From the NCBI RefSeq assembly GCF_016613535.2, contig NZ_CP071518.1, forward strand, positions 3,224,001-3,288,000: DNA of 64,000 nt. Direction: 5' to 3'. This document shows positions 25,814 through 34,538 of the stretch, in pieces. The position numbers were made by a program, and so were the translations under genes. The notes under the pieces are model-generated. The model was given only the letters and a program-made list of their open reading frames with translations, searched no databases and was not told the origin of the DNA. How positions within the stretch are numbered: the first letter of the stretch is position 1; every line of letters begins with the position of its first letter. Source of the DNA: Lysobacter solisilvae. Lineage in GTDB: Bacteria; Pseudomonadota; Gammaproteobacteria; Xanthomonadales; Xanthomonadaceae.

Positions 25814-26728
25814 CTATGCCTCGGCTTCTTCCGCCGCTTCGCGTCCCTGCTGACGGATCAGGGCTTCCTCGCGCGCATCGTTGATCGCATGGCGGACGCT
25901 ATCGAGGTCGACGGTGCTTTCGTCGGGTTCGAATTCGCCGGTCAACTCGGTTTCCGGCTGCAGGGCGCCGGCCTGGAACAGGGCCCACATCTCCTCGCCA
26001 TACCAGGTATCCAGCAGTTCCGGCGCCCAGCGGCCCAGGCTGGCGGTGAGGTTGTTGACGTCGCGCAACAGCATGGCCCGCGCGGCGTTGTTGCCGCCGG
26101 CACTGACCACCTGCGGGAAGTCGATCACGATCGGGCCGTCGGGCCCGACCAGGACGTTGTAGGCCGACAGATCGCCGTGGATCAGGCCACAGCACAGCAT
26201 GCGCACGACCTGCCGCATCAGCACGGAATGGAACTCGAGCGCCTGCGGCGGCGTGAGTTCCACCTCGCCCAGGCGCGGCGCGGAGAATCCTTCGGCATCG
26301 GTGACCAGTTCCATCACCAGCACGCCATGAAAATAGCCAAAGGGCTCGGGCACGCGCACGCCGGCCGCGCGCAGCTGGTAGAGCGCATCGACCTCGGTGT
26401 TCTTCCAGGCCGCTTCCTGCTGCCGGCGCCCGTACTTGCTGGCCTTGCCGACCGCACGCGCCTCGCGGCTGCCGCGCACCTTGCGGCCTTCCTGGTACTG
26501 CACACGCTGCTGGAAGCTGCGCTGGGCCATGTCCTTGTAGACCTTGGCGCAGCGCACTTCGCCACCGCTGCGAACGACATATACCGCCGCTTCCTTGCCG
26601 CTCTTGAGCGGACGCAGCACTTCATCGATGACGCCGTCGTCGATCAGCGCCTGCAAGCCTTGGGGGGTCTTCACGGAATCTCGGGAGAGCGGCTGGCGCG
26701 GCGAGGCCTGCGCGACCGGGGCGCGCAT
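25814..26728 (-). CDS. RIO-type serine protein kinase
   Basis: 304-residue atypical kinase of the RIO1 class (bacterial branch, like PA4780). The nucleotide-binding Lys region is SGKEAAVYVVRSGGEVRCAK, the catalytic loop is LCCGLIHGDLSAYNVLVG with the catalytic Asp, and the metal-binding Asp is in PIVIDFPQVVSAGGN. No activation loop or subdomains for protein-substrate binding are present, as usual for RIO. The acidic C-terminal tail (ETELTGEFEPDESTVDLDS) is notable. The ATG at 26728 follows GAAGGTG. Physiological substrates are unknown. Confidence 0.92.
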   Translation of the reverse strand: MRAPVAQASPRQPLSRDSVKTPQGLQALIDDGVIDEVLRPLKSGKEAAVYVVRSGGEVRCAKVYKDMAQRSFQQRVQYQEGRKVRGSREARAVGKASKYGRRQQEAAWKNTEVDALYQLRAAGVRVPEPFGYFHGVLVMELVTDAEGFSAPRLGEVELTPPQALEFHSVLMRQVVRMLCCGLIHGDLSAYNVLVGPDGPIVIDFPQVVSAGGNNAARAMLLRDVNNLTASLGRWAPELLDTWYGEEMWALFQAGALQPETELTGEFEPDESTVDLDSVRHAINDAREEALIRQQGREAAEEAEA

Positions 26729-26878
26729 CTTCGCACCTTCGGCCAGGTGGGGCCATGGGAAGGGGGGCCGTAGCGGTGCCCGGTTCACGATTTGCGGGCT
26801 TGAACGCCCCGCTGGCCTGTTAAGCCCGTCGGAGGGAGTTCCCACGGCAGCCCAAGGCGGGTCCGCCTTCCAGGCGCA

Positions 26879-26907
26879 AACGGGGGCGGTTGCCAAGCGC
26901 CCCCGTT
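26879..26907 (-). terminator. Hairpin terminator after the 219-residue protein gene
   Basis: AACGGGGGCG (26879-26888) and CGCCCCCGTT (26898-26907) form a perfect 10-bp stem with a nine-base loop, 19 bp past the stop codon at 26926 in the leftward direction. It closes the sigma-factor operon. Confidence 0.75.
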
Positions 26908-26925
26908 CATCCACAGCCATCCGCT

Positions 26926-27585
26926 CTACTGCATGGCATCCACGATCTCATTGGCCAGCGTCGAGATCCGATGCGTGTGCTTATGCGTGGCGATCGGGCT
27001 CTTGCCATCCAGCTTGCGTCCCGTCAGCAGCACCACCACCTTCCTGGCTTCCAGCGCCCGCTGCAGCTCTGTCTTCTTACCGCCGAGCGTACCGATCTTC
27101 TGGACCAGGGTACCGAGGGCCTCGATGAACGACCGGGCGTCGTTGCTCAGTCCACTGCCGGGCACGAACCCGATGAGCTGCGTCCCGTAGTTCTTCACCA
27201 GGGACGAGAACGAATACGCGCTCTCCTCCTCGGGAAACACATACAGGAAATAGTCCATCCGGACGATGTCGTTCGGACCGGCCACGTCGGTGACCTGGTC
27301 GTCGCCGCCGCCGTATTCCGATGGAAGGAACCGCTCGATCGTCATTCCCTCGCGGATGCCGCAGCGGATGAAATGCTTGTCCATCTGCGACATCAGCTGC
27401 AGGGTCTCGACCAGCGCGTCCTTGCCTTCGGCCCGGAACACGACGTCCTTGCCGATGAGGTTGTGGTAGCCCGGACGCAGCGGCCCGGTGCGCTGCCTGC
27501 CCTTGATGTAGTCGGGACCAAAGCTCATGCCCTTGATCACGGCTGCCTGGTCGATGATGACCCAGCCACATGCGACTTCTGCCAT
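26926..27585 (-). CDS. Protein of unknown function, third gene of the sigma-factor operon
   Basis: 219-residue soluble protein with no signal peptide and no motif I recognise. It begins MAEVACGWVIIDQAAVIKGM, contains DIVRMDYFLYVFPEEESAYS and SLVKNYGTQLIGFVPGSGLS, and ends HTHRISTLANEIVDAMQ. An extremely strong ribosome site (GGAGAAGGAAA) precedes ATG 27585, so high expression is likely. It follows the 359-residue gene in the same direction after 75 bp, which hold an 8-bp hairpin (27601-27619) that could reduce or process the upstream transcript. A terminator follows. It is probably co-expressed with the sigma factor and the 359-residue protein. Confidence 0.75.
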   Translation of the reverse strand: MAEVACGWVIIDQAAVIKGMSFGPDYIKGRQRTGPLRPGYHNLIGKDVVFRAEGKDALVETLQLMSQMDKHFIRCGIREGMTIERFLPSEYGGGDDQVTDVAGPNDIVRMDYFLYVFPEEESAYSFSSLVKNYGTQLIGFVPGSGLSNDARSFIEALGTLVQKIGTLGGKKTELQRALEARKVVVLLTGRKLDGKSPIATHKHTHRISTLANEIVDAMQ

Positions 27586-27600
27586 TTTCCTTCTCCTTTG

Positions 27601-27619
27601 CGCCTCCGGAACGGAGGCG
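27601..27619 (-). terminator. Intercistronic hairpin between two unknown genes
   Basis: CGCCTCCG (27601-27608) and CGGAGGCG (27612-27619) around a GAA loop. It lies inside the operon between the stop at 27661 and the start at 27585, so it may be an attenuator or an mRNA-stabilising end rather than a full terminator. Confidence 0.4.
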
Positions 27620-27660
27620 GTTGGTGGTTCAGCGGGACGCCCTGCCCCGCACGCCACGGG

Positions 27661-28740
27661 CTATGCCACCCCGGCCTCGACGTCCACGGCGCGGGTTTCG
27701 CCCGGCCACACGCCATACAGGTCGACATGGCGCACGCCACCGACCCACTGCCCCCGCGGGCTGCTCCATTGCAGGCGCTTGCTCTCGCTGGAGAACACGC
27801 CGCGGAACGAGAGGTCGAGGACCAGGTTGCTCGCGTCCAGCGGAATGTCGCCGATGCTCGCCGACAACCCGCCCGACACGGTCGTCTGGTGCGACTTGCG
27901 GCCGCGCGGCGTGTCGTACTGCAGGCTGATGTCGACGATGTACGTGCCGCCGTTGGAGTTTCGGATCACCAGCTGGAAGGCGCTGATGTGCGTGATCCAG
28001 CGCGGCAGCAGCAGGCGCCCATCGAAAGAGGCGAAGGTGAAGGCCAGCGGCGTCGACCCCGAAGCCAGCACCCCGGCCTCGCTCGGCCACAGATGCTTGT
28101 CCACGCTCTTGCTCTCGCTGGTCGAAGTAAACGAGCCCTTGCCGCTGGCTTCGCCCAGCATCTTGTGCACGCCCGAGGCGGTGCCCGTGAGCGAGAAGGT
28201 GTTGTCGGCCGCCATCGAGCCCACGTTGAGGCCGCTCTTGGCGAACAGCACGCTGGTGATGACGCCGAAGCCCTGGGCGATGCGACCATCCGAGCCCATG
28301 CCCGACTGCGCTGCGCGCTGGACCAGCCAGTCCAGGTTCTGCCCCAGCACGGCGTCCGGGTTGTTGAGGACCGACTCGGCGTCCAGGGCGCACTTGGACA
28401 CCATCGATCCCTCGCGACCCATCTTCCATTGCACCTGCACGCCCGCCGTCGCTTTGACGCCCGTCTCCGGATCCTCCGCCTCGCCCTTCAGGTCGACTTC
28501 CACTTCCGTGCGCGAGACATCACTGGTCATCGCGTTCCAGTCGGAACTGACCTGCGTGCGGATGAAGTTGCCGTCGCTGACGCCGGGGATTTCAGATGAA
28601 ATCAGCTTGAACAGCCCCGTGGCCGGGTCGAGGATGCCAACCGCACCCGGGGTGATCTCGCTGCTCAACGACCAGTTGCCCCAGTAGGCCTGGTTGGTCT
28701 TGCGGATCAATTGTGTGAACTGCGCGTTCCAGTTGATCAT
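27661..28740 (-). CDS. Protein of unknown function coupled to the sigma-factor gene
   Basis: 359-residue protein without a signal peptide. The N-terminus MINWNAQFTQLIRKTNQAYW and the C-terminal half, rich in alternating hydrophobic residues (SAFQLVIRNSNGGTYIVDIS, 'SNLVLDLSFRGVFSSESKRL'), suggest a beta-rich structure; the central part is Gly/Ser-rich (NTFSLTGTASGVHKM). I do not recognise a family. Its ATG at 28740 overlaps the TGA of the sigma-factor gene as ATGA, so translation is coupled. AAGGAGCAGG precedes the ATG. It may be the main product of this sigma-linked operon. Confidence 0.75.
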   Translation of the reverse strand: MINWNAQFTQLIRKTNQAYWGNWSLSSEITPGAVGILDPATGLFKLISSEIPGVSDGNFIRTQVSSDWNAMTSDVSRTEVEVDLKGEAEDPETGVKATAGVQVQWKMGREGSMVSKCALDAESVLNNPDAVLGQNLDWLVQRAAQSGMGSDGRIAQGFGVITSVLFAKSGLNVGSMAADNTFSLTGTASGVHKMLGEASGKGSFTSTSESKSVDKHLWPSEAGVLASGSTPLAFTFASFDGRLLLPRWITHISAFQLVIRNSNGGTYIVDISLQYDTPRGRKSHQTTVSGGLSASIGDIPLDASNLVLDLSFRGVFSSESKRLQWSSPRGQWVGGVRHVDLYGVWPGETRAVDVEAGVA

Positions 28741-29525
28741 GTCCTGCTCCTTGTGGTGGTGGGATCCTGCCGGTGGCTCGAACTCGCGGGGAGGTGCTTG
28801 CACTGCTTGCGCCGGGGCGCCCGACACGCGTCGCGCGTGCTCCTGTTCAAACGCTGCAGACGTCGGTCTGTGAAACCGTTGTCGAGGCCAGCGAGCAGGC
28901 GTGCGCGCAGCAGCTGCACGCGCTTGCGCGCCAGCGCTTCGCTGATCCCCAGGCGCTGGGCGATCGCGGCATAGGGCAGGTCATCGATGAAGCGCCACGC
29001 GAACAGGCGCTGCTGGTCGGGCGCCAGTCGGCGCAGCACGCCATCCACCCGTCCCAGCTGCTCGCGGCGCTCGCTCCACTGTTCGGCGGTGCGATCGCCG
29101 CCGGAAGGCGCGGATTCCGCATCCAGTTCAGGATCGGTGGAGGCGTCGAACACGCGGTTGTGGCGCGCGCAACGCCTGACTGTGTCGAGGAACACATGCT
29201 TGAGCACGACGAAGAGGAAGACCTCGGGATCGGTCAGCTTCTGTGGCGCCCGACGCATGAACTGCAGGGCCTTGACCGCGGCGCCGGCGAGCAGGTCGTC
29301 GGCGCGGTCGCTCCGGCCTTCGGCCAGGCGCTGTGCGCGATGGCGAAGCGCCGGATAGGCCGCGCGCCAGGTGCGTTCGAACAACAGGTCAGCCTGTGCG
29401 GTGACGCCCGACCTCCCCTGCTTGCTCGCGGTCGGCTTTTCTGTCGCGGGCGCGCTGGCCGGACCGGCGTCCGAGGGATGCTGCTGCGCAGGGGGTAACA
29501 CAGACGGGTGCGTAGGAACGTTCAA
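28737..29525 (-). CDS. ECF-like RNA polymerase sigma factor
   Basis: About 262 residues if translation starts at TTG 29525, which has AGGA nine bases upstream; no ATG fits well. Region 2 is seen in RTWRAAYPALRHRAQRLAEG and FLFVVLKHVFLDTVRRCARH. Region 4 is the helix-turn-helix IAQRLGISEALARKRVQLLR. Both ends are disordered and basic (C-terminus ASSSHRQDPTTTRSRT). Region 2 aligns only loosely with typical ECF factors, so promoter recognition is unclear. Its stop overlaps the start of the 359-residue gene (ATGA). No anti-sigma factor is recognisable nearby. Confidence 0.78.
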   Translation of the reverse strand: MNVPTHPSVLPPAQQHPSDAGPASAPATEKPTASKQGRSGVTAQADLLFERTWRAAYPALRHRAQRLAEGRSDRADDLLAGAAVKALQFMRRAPQKLTDPEVFLFVVLKHVFLDTVRRCARHNRVFDASTDPELDAESAPSGGDRTAEQWSERREQLGRVDGVLRRLAPDQQRLFAWRFIDDLPYAAIAQRLGISEALARKRVQLLRARLLAGLDNGFTDRRLQRLNRSTRDACRAPRRKQCKHLPASSSHRQDPTTTRSRT

Positions 29526-30008
29526 GGCGACGATTCCTGTCGTACTGCTCCGAAAAACGTTTCCTGCGCGCGCCGATGAAGGCAGGCGCAGAAAGTCCTG
29601 GGCTCCACGCCTTCTGCCGGTCCGGCTGGGCGGTCGGGGCTTGTCTTGTTCGAACGTCAAACCCCGACGGGTGTGAATCGCGCTGTCCAAAGGAATGGCG
29701 CGCAGGATCGGATCGAAACGCCAGGCGCGGATGCCGTGGCCCCGACCACGCGACAAGGGCGCCGGCTTCGACTTGCAGGTGCCGACCTGCAACAGCGCGC
29801 GAACCGGCGGCGGCATCCGAGGCGGGAAAGGCGTCACCACCACGGCCTGGAGCGGGTGCTCGTTGCGTTCTCTCAGGACAGGGGATCAACCGCCATCACC
29901 GGTTGCCTCCCGGTGTGGCGCACTGCGGCAGCTTCGCTGTGGGTGCGAGTCCGGCCAACCTGTCACCGGACGCGTATCCTGACGTTTCGCGCCCGAGAGA
30001 CACTGCCC
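29526..30008. other. 483-bp divergent intergenic region
   Basis: It lies between the sigma-factor start (minus) and the GTG start of the DUF2867-like gene (plus). It should contain both promoters. Several open frames cross it, but none shows a protein I can support. If the sigma factor starts upstream of TTG 29525, part of this region is coding. Confidence 0.4.
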
Positions 30009-30518
30009 GTGCCCGCCATCGAGACCTGCTCGCTGCCTGCCGATGCGTTCCTGCAGCGCTATCTGCGCGAGGGCCACTACGCCGACTGCTACATCACCGC
30101 CATCACCGGCGATGCGGGCCTGGCCCAGTACGTCGAAGCCTTCTACACGACCGCGCTGTTCAAGGCCGAACGCGTTGTGCTGGCGATGATCGGCCGCTCA
30201 TCCACGGACCACCAGGCGCGGCAACTGGGCGCGGGCGCGCGCGACCGCTTCGCAGCCTGGGCTGTCGAGCAGCGCGACGACCGCCAGATCCTGCTGCGCG
30301 ACTTCAGCGGTCACACCTGTTCCTGGCTGATGGCGGCCCCGATCCCCGGGGGCGGCACGCAGCTTTATTTCGGATCGGCGGTGGTGGCCTCTGCCGATCC
30401 GCGCACCGGCCGTAGTTCGATCGGAACACGCTGGCAGGTGCTGCTCGGACTCCACAAGCTGTATTCGCGCATGCTGCTGCGTGCGGCCAGCCGTCGCCTG
30501 ATGGCGGGAGATCGATAG
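30009..30518 (+). CDS. Conserved hypothetical protein, DUF2867-like
   Basis: 169-residue soluble protein. It starts most naturally at GTG 30009 (VPAIETCSLPADAFLQRYLR); no ATG lies in the right place. It contains QYVEAFYTTALFKAERVVLA, QILLRDFSGHTCSWLMAAPI and a Gly-rich turn before LYFGSAVVASAD. The pattern resembles the DUF2867 proteins common in Xanthomonadaceae. Function is unknown. It is monocistronic and converges on the M14 peptidase gene at 30547. Confidence 0.72.
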   Translation: MPAIETCSLPADAFLQRYLREGHYADCYITAITGDAGLAQYVEAFYTTALFKAERVVLAMIGRSSTDHQARQLGAGARDRFAAWAVEQRDDRQILLRDFSGHTCSWLMAAPIPGGGTQLYFGSAVVASADPRTGRSSIGTRWQVLLGLHKLYSRMLLRAASRRLMAGDR

Positions 30519-30546
30519 CCCGGGGCGTGCGTTGGCCCCTCTGTCC

Positions 30547-31467
30547 TCAGAGGCGTGCCAGCGCGTAATCGATCGCCGCGCACACCGCGACCGCCTGGGC
30601 CTGGTTGCATTGTTCCGGCGTGGCGCGGGGGCTGTCCGGATACACCTCGGTGGTGGTCTTGTAGCGGGCGTCCGTGATGCCTGCGCACAACCCCAGCTGG
30701 CGCAAGGGGTAGCGGATGACGCCCGGCGCCACCACCGTCGAGCCGATGATCTCGCCCTTGGCGTCCGCCGGTGCGATGTGGGTCACCTTGGCCACCGCCT
30801 CGATCACGGCCTGCTGGAACTCCGGCTGCGGGTACTCGCTGTCGTCCACCAGGTAGAACCCGTCGGGAATCTCGCCCGGCTCGAAGGGCATGCCATCGCG
30901 GGCGGCCAGCGCCGGGCGGAATTCCGACTCGTCGGTGTCGGTGGTCTCGTGCAGGTCCACGTGCACCAGCACGCGATCGCGCAGCGGGCCGACGAGCCGC
31001 AGCAGCGCCGCCGATTCCTGGGCCGGGCTGTCTTCGCGGAAGGACCGGTTCGGGTCGATCGCGTCGGCATTCCAGCGATGGATACGCTCGTAGGCCCAGG
31101 GGCTCACGCAGGGGACCACCAGCAGGTTGACCCGGCCGGCGTAGCCGGACGCGTACTGATCAAGGAAGCGCAGCGCGCCATGCACGCCACTGGTCTCGTA
31201 GCCGTGTACGCCGCCGGTGACCAGGACCGCGGGCAGGCTGTCGTTCCACTCCCGGCTCTTGACGGCAAACAGCGGGTAGCGGTCTGCGCCGTAATCGAGC
31301 TCGCCGTACTGCACCACATCGAACCGTGGACGCAGTCCGTCGATCACGCCGACCACGTCCACGTCGTAACTGCGGTGGCGGACCTGCCGTGCACGCCAGT
31401 CGGCCTTCTCCGCCCTGCCCCACGCCTGGCCGGGGGTGCCGATGGGATAGCTGGCCTGGGCGTTCAT
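30547..31467 (-). CDS. M14-family zinc carboxypeptidase
   Basis: 306-residue metallocarboxypeptidase. The HxxE zinc motif is in VLVTGGVHGYETSGVHGALR, the third His ligand is in VLVHVDLHETTDTDE, and the catalytic Glu is near the C-terminus in KTTTEVYPDSP. WAYERIHRWNADAIDPNRSF is the substrate-binding block of the family. There is no signal peptide, so it is likely cytosolic. It may trim C-terminal residues or cell-wall peptides; the specificity is unknown. Confidence 0.9.
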   Translation of the reverse strand: MNAQASYPIGTPGQAWGRAEKADWRARQVRHRSYDVDVVGVIDGLRPRFDVVQYGELDYGADRYPLFAVKSREWNDSLPAVLVTGGVHGYETSGVHGALRFLDQYASGYAGRVNLLVVPCVSPWAYERIHRWNADAIDPNRSFREDSPAQESAALLRLVGPLRDRVLVHVDLHETTDTDESEFRPALAARDGMPFEPGEIPDGFYLVDDSEYPQPEFQQAVIEAVAKVTHIAPADAKGEIIGSTVVAPGVIRYPLRQLGLCAGITDARYKTTTEVYPDSPRATPEQCNQAQAVAVCAAIDYALARL

Positions 31468-31573
31468 GGCGCGCTCGCTGGTCGTTGGATTCGAAGAAAC
31501 TCTAGCACCGCCTGCCTGCCGCCCGCACCGCAGGACCTTGGCTGTTGGCGATGCCCGCCACCGGCAGCGCTGC

Positions 31574-33388
31574 CTAGGTTGCGTACATCATCGCCAACGC
31601 CGCCCAGGAATTGTTCAGTGCGTGCAGCACGATCGCCGGACCCAGCGAACGGGTGCGCTTCACCAGCCACCCGGCGAACAGGCCCAACGCCAGGTAGAAC
31701 GGAAGGCGCGGCAGATCATCGTGGCTGGCGGCGAACACCAGGGCCTGGATCGCATTTGCCCAGCCGAAGCCGATGTGGCGCGCCAGCCCTCCCAGCAGGA
31801 GTCCACGGAAGACGAGCTCCTCGAGCACGGGGACGATCAGCGCCATCAGCAGCAGCGTGACGGCCGGACCGGCAGCCTGCCTGCCGCCTTCGGCGATCGC
31901 CTGCACGGCCTGCGTCTGGGTGGTTTCAGCACCGCCGGAAGACGCGTTGACCGCGGCGAGCAAGGCACCGACCACCAGCAGTGCCACCTGGGCCAGCAGC
32001 ACCCAGCCGATCATTCGAGCCGCGCTGCGGCCGCCCACGATCTGTCGCAGGCCGATGCGCCGGGCGTAGGGCACGATGCAGAGCAGTCCGGCCAGCGAGC
32101 CCCAGAGCATGGACCGGAACAGGCCCGGCTCATCGAAAGCAGGCCCCCCCGACGCCATGCCGGACAGCGCATCGGGTGCCACCAGGGTGCCGACCGTCAG
32201 CGGAACGACCAGCAGGATGGCCAGGCCGATCCACGCCTGACGCAGGCCGACCACCTCGAACAGCGGCTCCAGCGCGGGCTGGCCGCGGGCCCTGCGCAGC
32301 AGGCTGCGGTAGTGCGCGGGAACCAGCACCAGCCCCGGCAGGAGTGCCAGCAGGATCAGCATCCCGATGGCGATGGCCGCGGCCATCGTCATGGCCGGCT
32401 TGAACAGCGACAGCGGCGAGCGGACGAGGATGGCCGCGGCGCGCGCAAGGTTCTGCGCAAGCCCGTCCATGTCGGACACGTCGACCATGTCCACGGCGAT
32501 CTCGAACTCGCGCAGGGCGAGCGCGACTTCAAAGCGCTCGTCCTCCATCAATGTCGCCCCGTCCTCGCTGGAGGCGCGCAGGTACCTGCGTGCCTGCGCC
32601 GAGTTGCCCGCATGCAGGTGCACCCGCGCCGCCAGGACATCGGCCACCTGCCGGCCCGCCTTTTGGTGACGTCGCAGTTCCGACAGCGCCACGCGTCCGT
32701 CCGGCAGGTCGAGCGCCGCCTCGATCCGCTCGCGGGCGGGCCAGTCCTCGTCTGCGACCGGCGCCTGTGCCAACAGGCGTGCCGCTTCCAGGCTGCGCTC
32801 GTTTGCAGCCAGCCAGCGCACCGCGGCGTGCACCTGGCTGTAGTCGCCCAGGCGCGCGGCCTTCTCGCCCAGCTCGCCGGCGCGGTCATCGTCGTTTCCG
32901 GCATGGGCGTTGGACAAGGTCGCGAGCAGCGCGCGACGCTGCGGCACCGGCCAGCGCTCCGCCGGTCCGATCAGTTTTTCCCCGGCTTCGATGACTTCCT
33001 GGTCATCCCACAACTGCCTGAGCAGGAAGACCTGGGCTTCGGGCGCCTTGTCGGCACGATCGCGCAACGCCTGCTGGCACGCTTCGAAATCGTCGGGCGC
33101 GCTGTCCACGAATTCGCCGTATTCGTCATCGACGAAGTGGGCGATGAAGGCGCAGCGCGCGACCGTCTGCGCCGCGTCGTGCGGCGCGGCGGCGCGGATG
33201 GCGGCGTCATAGCGGGCAAGGGACTGCTGGTACGCCGCGGCCTTGACGGCCTGCACGCGCTCGAGTTCGCGCTGGTCGCTGGAGGGGGCGGCTTCGTGCA
33301 CGCCGACGACGGGCGCGGCGGCCAATGCCGACGCGGAGACGAAAGCCGCGACGGCAACCAGCCGGCGCAGCCAGGAACGTACTGCCAT
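31574..33388 (-). CDS. CPBP-family intramembrane protease with N-terminal helical-repeat domain
   Basis: 604-residue membrane protein. A signal-like segment opens at MAVRSWLRRLVAVAAFVSAS. A large periplasmic helical region with TPR-like pairs (about residues 35-320; QVHAAVRWLAANERSLEAAR, RRYLRASSEDGATLMEDERF) follows. About eight membrane helices make up the C-terminal half. The CPBP (ABI/CaaX-protease) signature is PVLEELVFRGLLLGGLARHI with EE and R, plus HDDLPRLPFYLALGLFAGWL and ALNNSWAALAM. Such proteins are type II CAAX-prenyl-protease-like; bacterial substrates are largely unknown. The long periplasmic N-domain is unusual. Confidence 0.88.
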   Translation of the reverse strand: MAVRSWLRRLVAVAAFVSASALAAAPVVGVHEAAPSSDQRELERVQAVKAAAYQQSLARYDAAIRAAAPHDAAQTVARCAFIAHFVDDEYGEFVDSAPDDFEACQQALRDRADKAPEAQVFLLRQLWDDQEVIEAGEKLIGPAERWPVPQRRALLATLSNAHAGNDDDRAGELGEKAARLGDYSQVHAAVRWLAANERSLEAARLLAQAPVADEDWPARERIEAALDLPDGRVALSELRRHQKAGRQVADVLAARVHLHAGNSAQARRYLRASSEDGATLMEDERFEVALALREFEIAVDMVDVSDMDGLAQNLARAAAILVRSPLSLFKPAMTMAAAIAIGMLILLALLPGLVLVPAHYRSLLRRARGQPALEPLFEVVGLRQAWIGLAILLVVPLTVGTLVAPDALSGMASGGPAFDEPGLFRSMLWGSLAGLLCIVPYARRIGLRQIVGGRSAARMIGWVLLAQVALLVVGALLAAVNASSGGAETTQTQAVQAIAEGGRQAAGPAVTLLLMALIVPVLEELVFRGLLLGGLARHIGFGWANAIQALVFAASHDDLPRLPFYLALGLFAGWLVKRTRSLGPAIVLHALNNSWAALAMMYAT

Positions 33389-33628
33389 GGAACTACTTCC
33401 CCTGATTCTGCTGGCGCGCGTGCAGCGCGGGCCGGCGTCTGGATGGTGCGACCCGGGCCGGGCGGAAGCCGCGGCGCCGCGTGGGACCGGACTATAGCCC
33501 AGCGCCTCTCCCGCGACTTCCGCCGCTGGACATTCCGCGTACCGGCGGCGCCTGCCGCGGATCGGCGGCGGCATGACCGCCTGTTTCCAGCCGCACCGGG
33601 CACCACATCGCCGCTGGTCCGTCGTCGG

Positions 33629-34210
33629 CTACAGCAGCTCCCCCTGCGCGGGCGCATAGCTCAACCGTCCGTGCTCGATGCGCGCGGGCGCCGTGTAGGC
33701 GTGGGTCGTGGCGTGGGTCTGGTCCAGGATATGGATGACCTCGATCCCGCGCAGTTTGAGCACGTCGGAAATCAGCGCGCGGTGGCAACGCCACCACAGG
33801 GATTCGGCACACATCAGTGCGGTCCGACGCCGCGCCGCCAGCGCCAGCACCGCGGCCAAGCCCTCGGCGAACTCCGGGCTGTCCAGGTGATCGGCGTACC
33901 CCTGGAAGGAGGGATTGCGCCAGCCCCCGTTGGGCGAGCCCGGTCGCACCTTGCGACGGCCGCCGAGCTGCGGCAGCCATGCGTACTCGATGCCCTGCGC
34001 AGGCAGGCTCGCCGACAGTGCGTCGCCGGCAAACCACGGGTAGCGCCGGGAGCCGGGAAAACGGCGGACATCGGCGATCGCGCCGATGTCGTACGCGGCC
34101 AGCAGGTCGAGGAAGGCCTCCAGCGGCCGGGTCGAATGCCCGATCGTCCACACGGCCGCGGGCGTGGGCCGGGTCGTGGATGTTGGAGCAGACGCGTGAT
34201 GGACCGGCAT
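33629..34210 (-). CDS. DUF488 family protein
   Basis: 193-residue protein of the DUF488 family. The signature start is VWTIGHSTRPLEAFLDLLAA, followed by IADVRRFPGSRRYPWFAGDA and the C-terminal ALMCAESLWWRCHRALISDV with the conserved Cys-x(6-7)-CHR cluster, and then HILDQ. The family is of unknown function, possibly nucleic-acid or metal related. AGGGG nine bases before ATG 34210 supports the start. It is a single gene, transcribed away from the OmpA-like gene. Confidence 0.9.
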   Translation of the reverse strand: MPVHHASAPTSTTRPTPAAVWTIGHSTRPLEAFLDLLAAYDIGAIADVRRFPGSRRYPWFAGDALSASLPAQGIEYAWLPQLGGRRKVRPGSPNGGWRNPSFQGYADHLDSPEFAEGLAAVLALAARRRTALMCAESLWWRCHRALISDVLKLRGIEVIHILDQTHATTHAYTAPARIEHGRLSYAPAQGELL

Positions 34211-34538
34211 CGGGCGTACCCCTGGCGTAGCGCATGGCCGCTGGATCAGGCCGGACCCAGTTCACCGCAGCTTGCGTCCACGATGCGTATGGACGCAGTC
34301 CTGCCAGGCCTTGCCACTGGGACCGCAGGACGACGCCGGATGCCAGGGCCCGCAGCCGTGTTGGCCCAAGGGCCAATAGGCAGCCTCCAGCGCGCGTGCC
34401 AGCCTGATGCCTGCGCTCCCGGCTCGTCCCATTGTGCCCAGTGAAATCGCGCCGGGCTGCTGCTGCGCCAAGCCGCAAGGCTGCGACCTTGCTTCGGGCA
34501 TCCGCCCACCCGCATCCAAAGGCCCAGAGGGCACCGCC
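34211..34538. other. 328-bp divergent intergenic region
   Basis: It lies between the DUF488 start (minus) and the OmpA-like start (plus). No gene or repeat recognised; it should hold both promoters. Confidence 0.4.
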
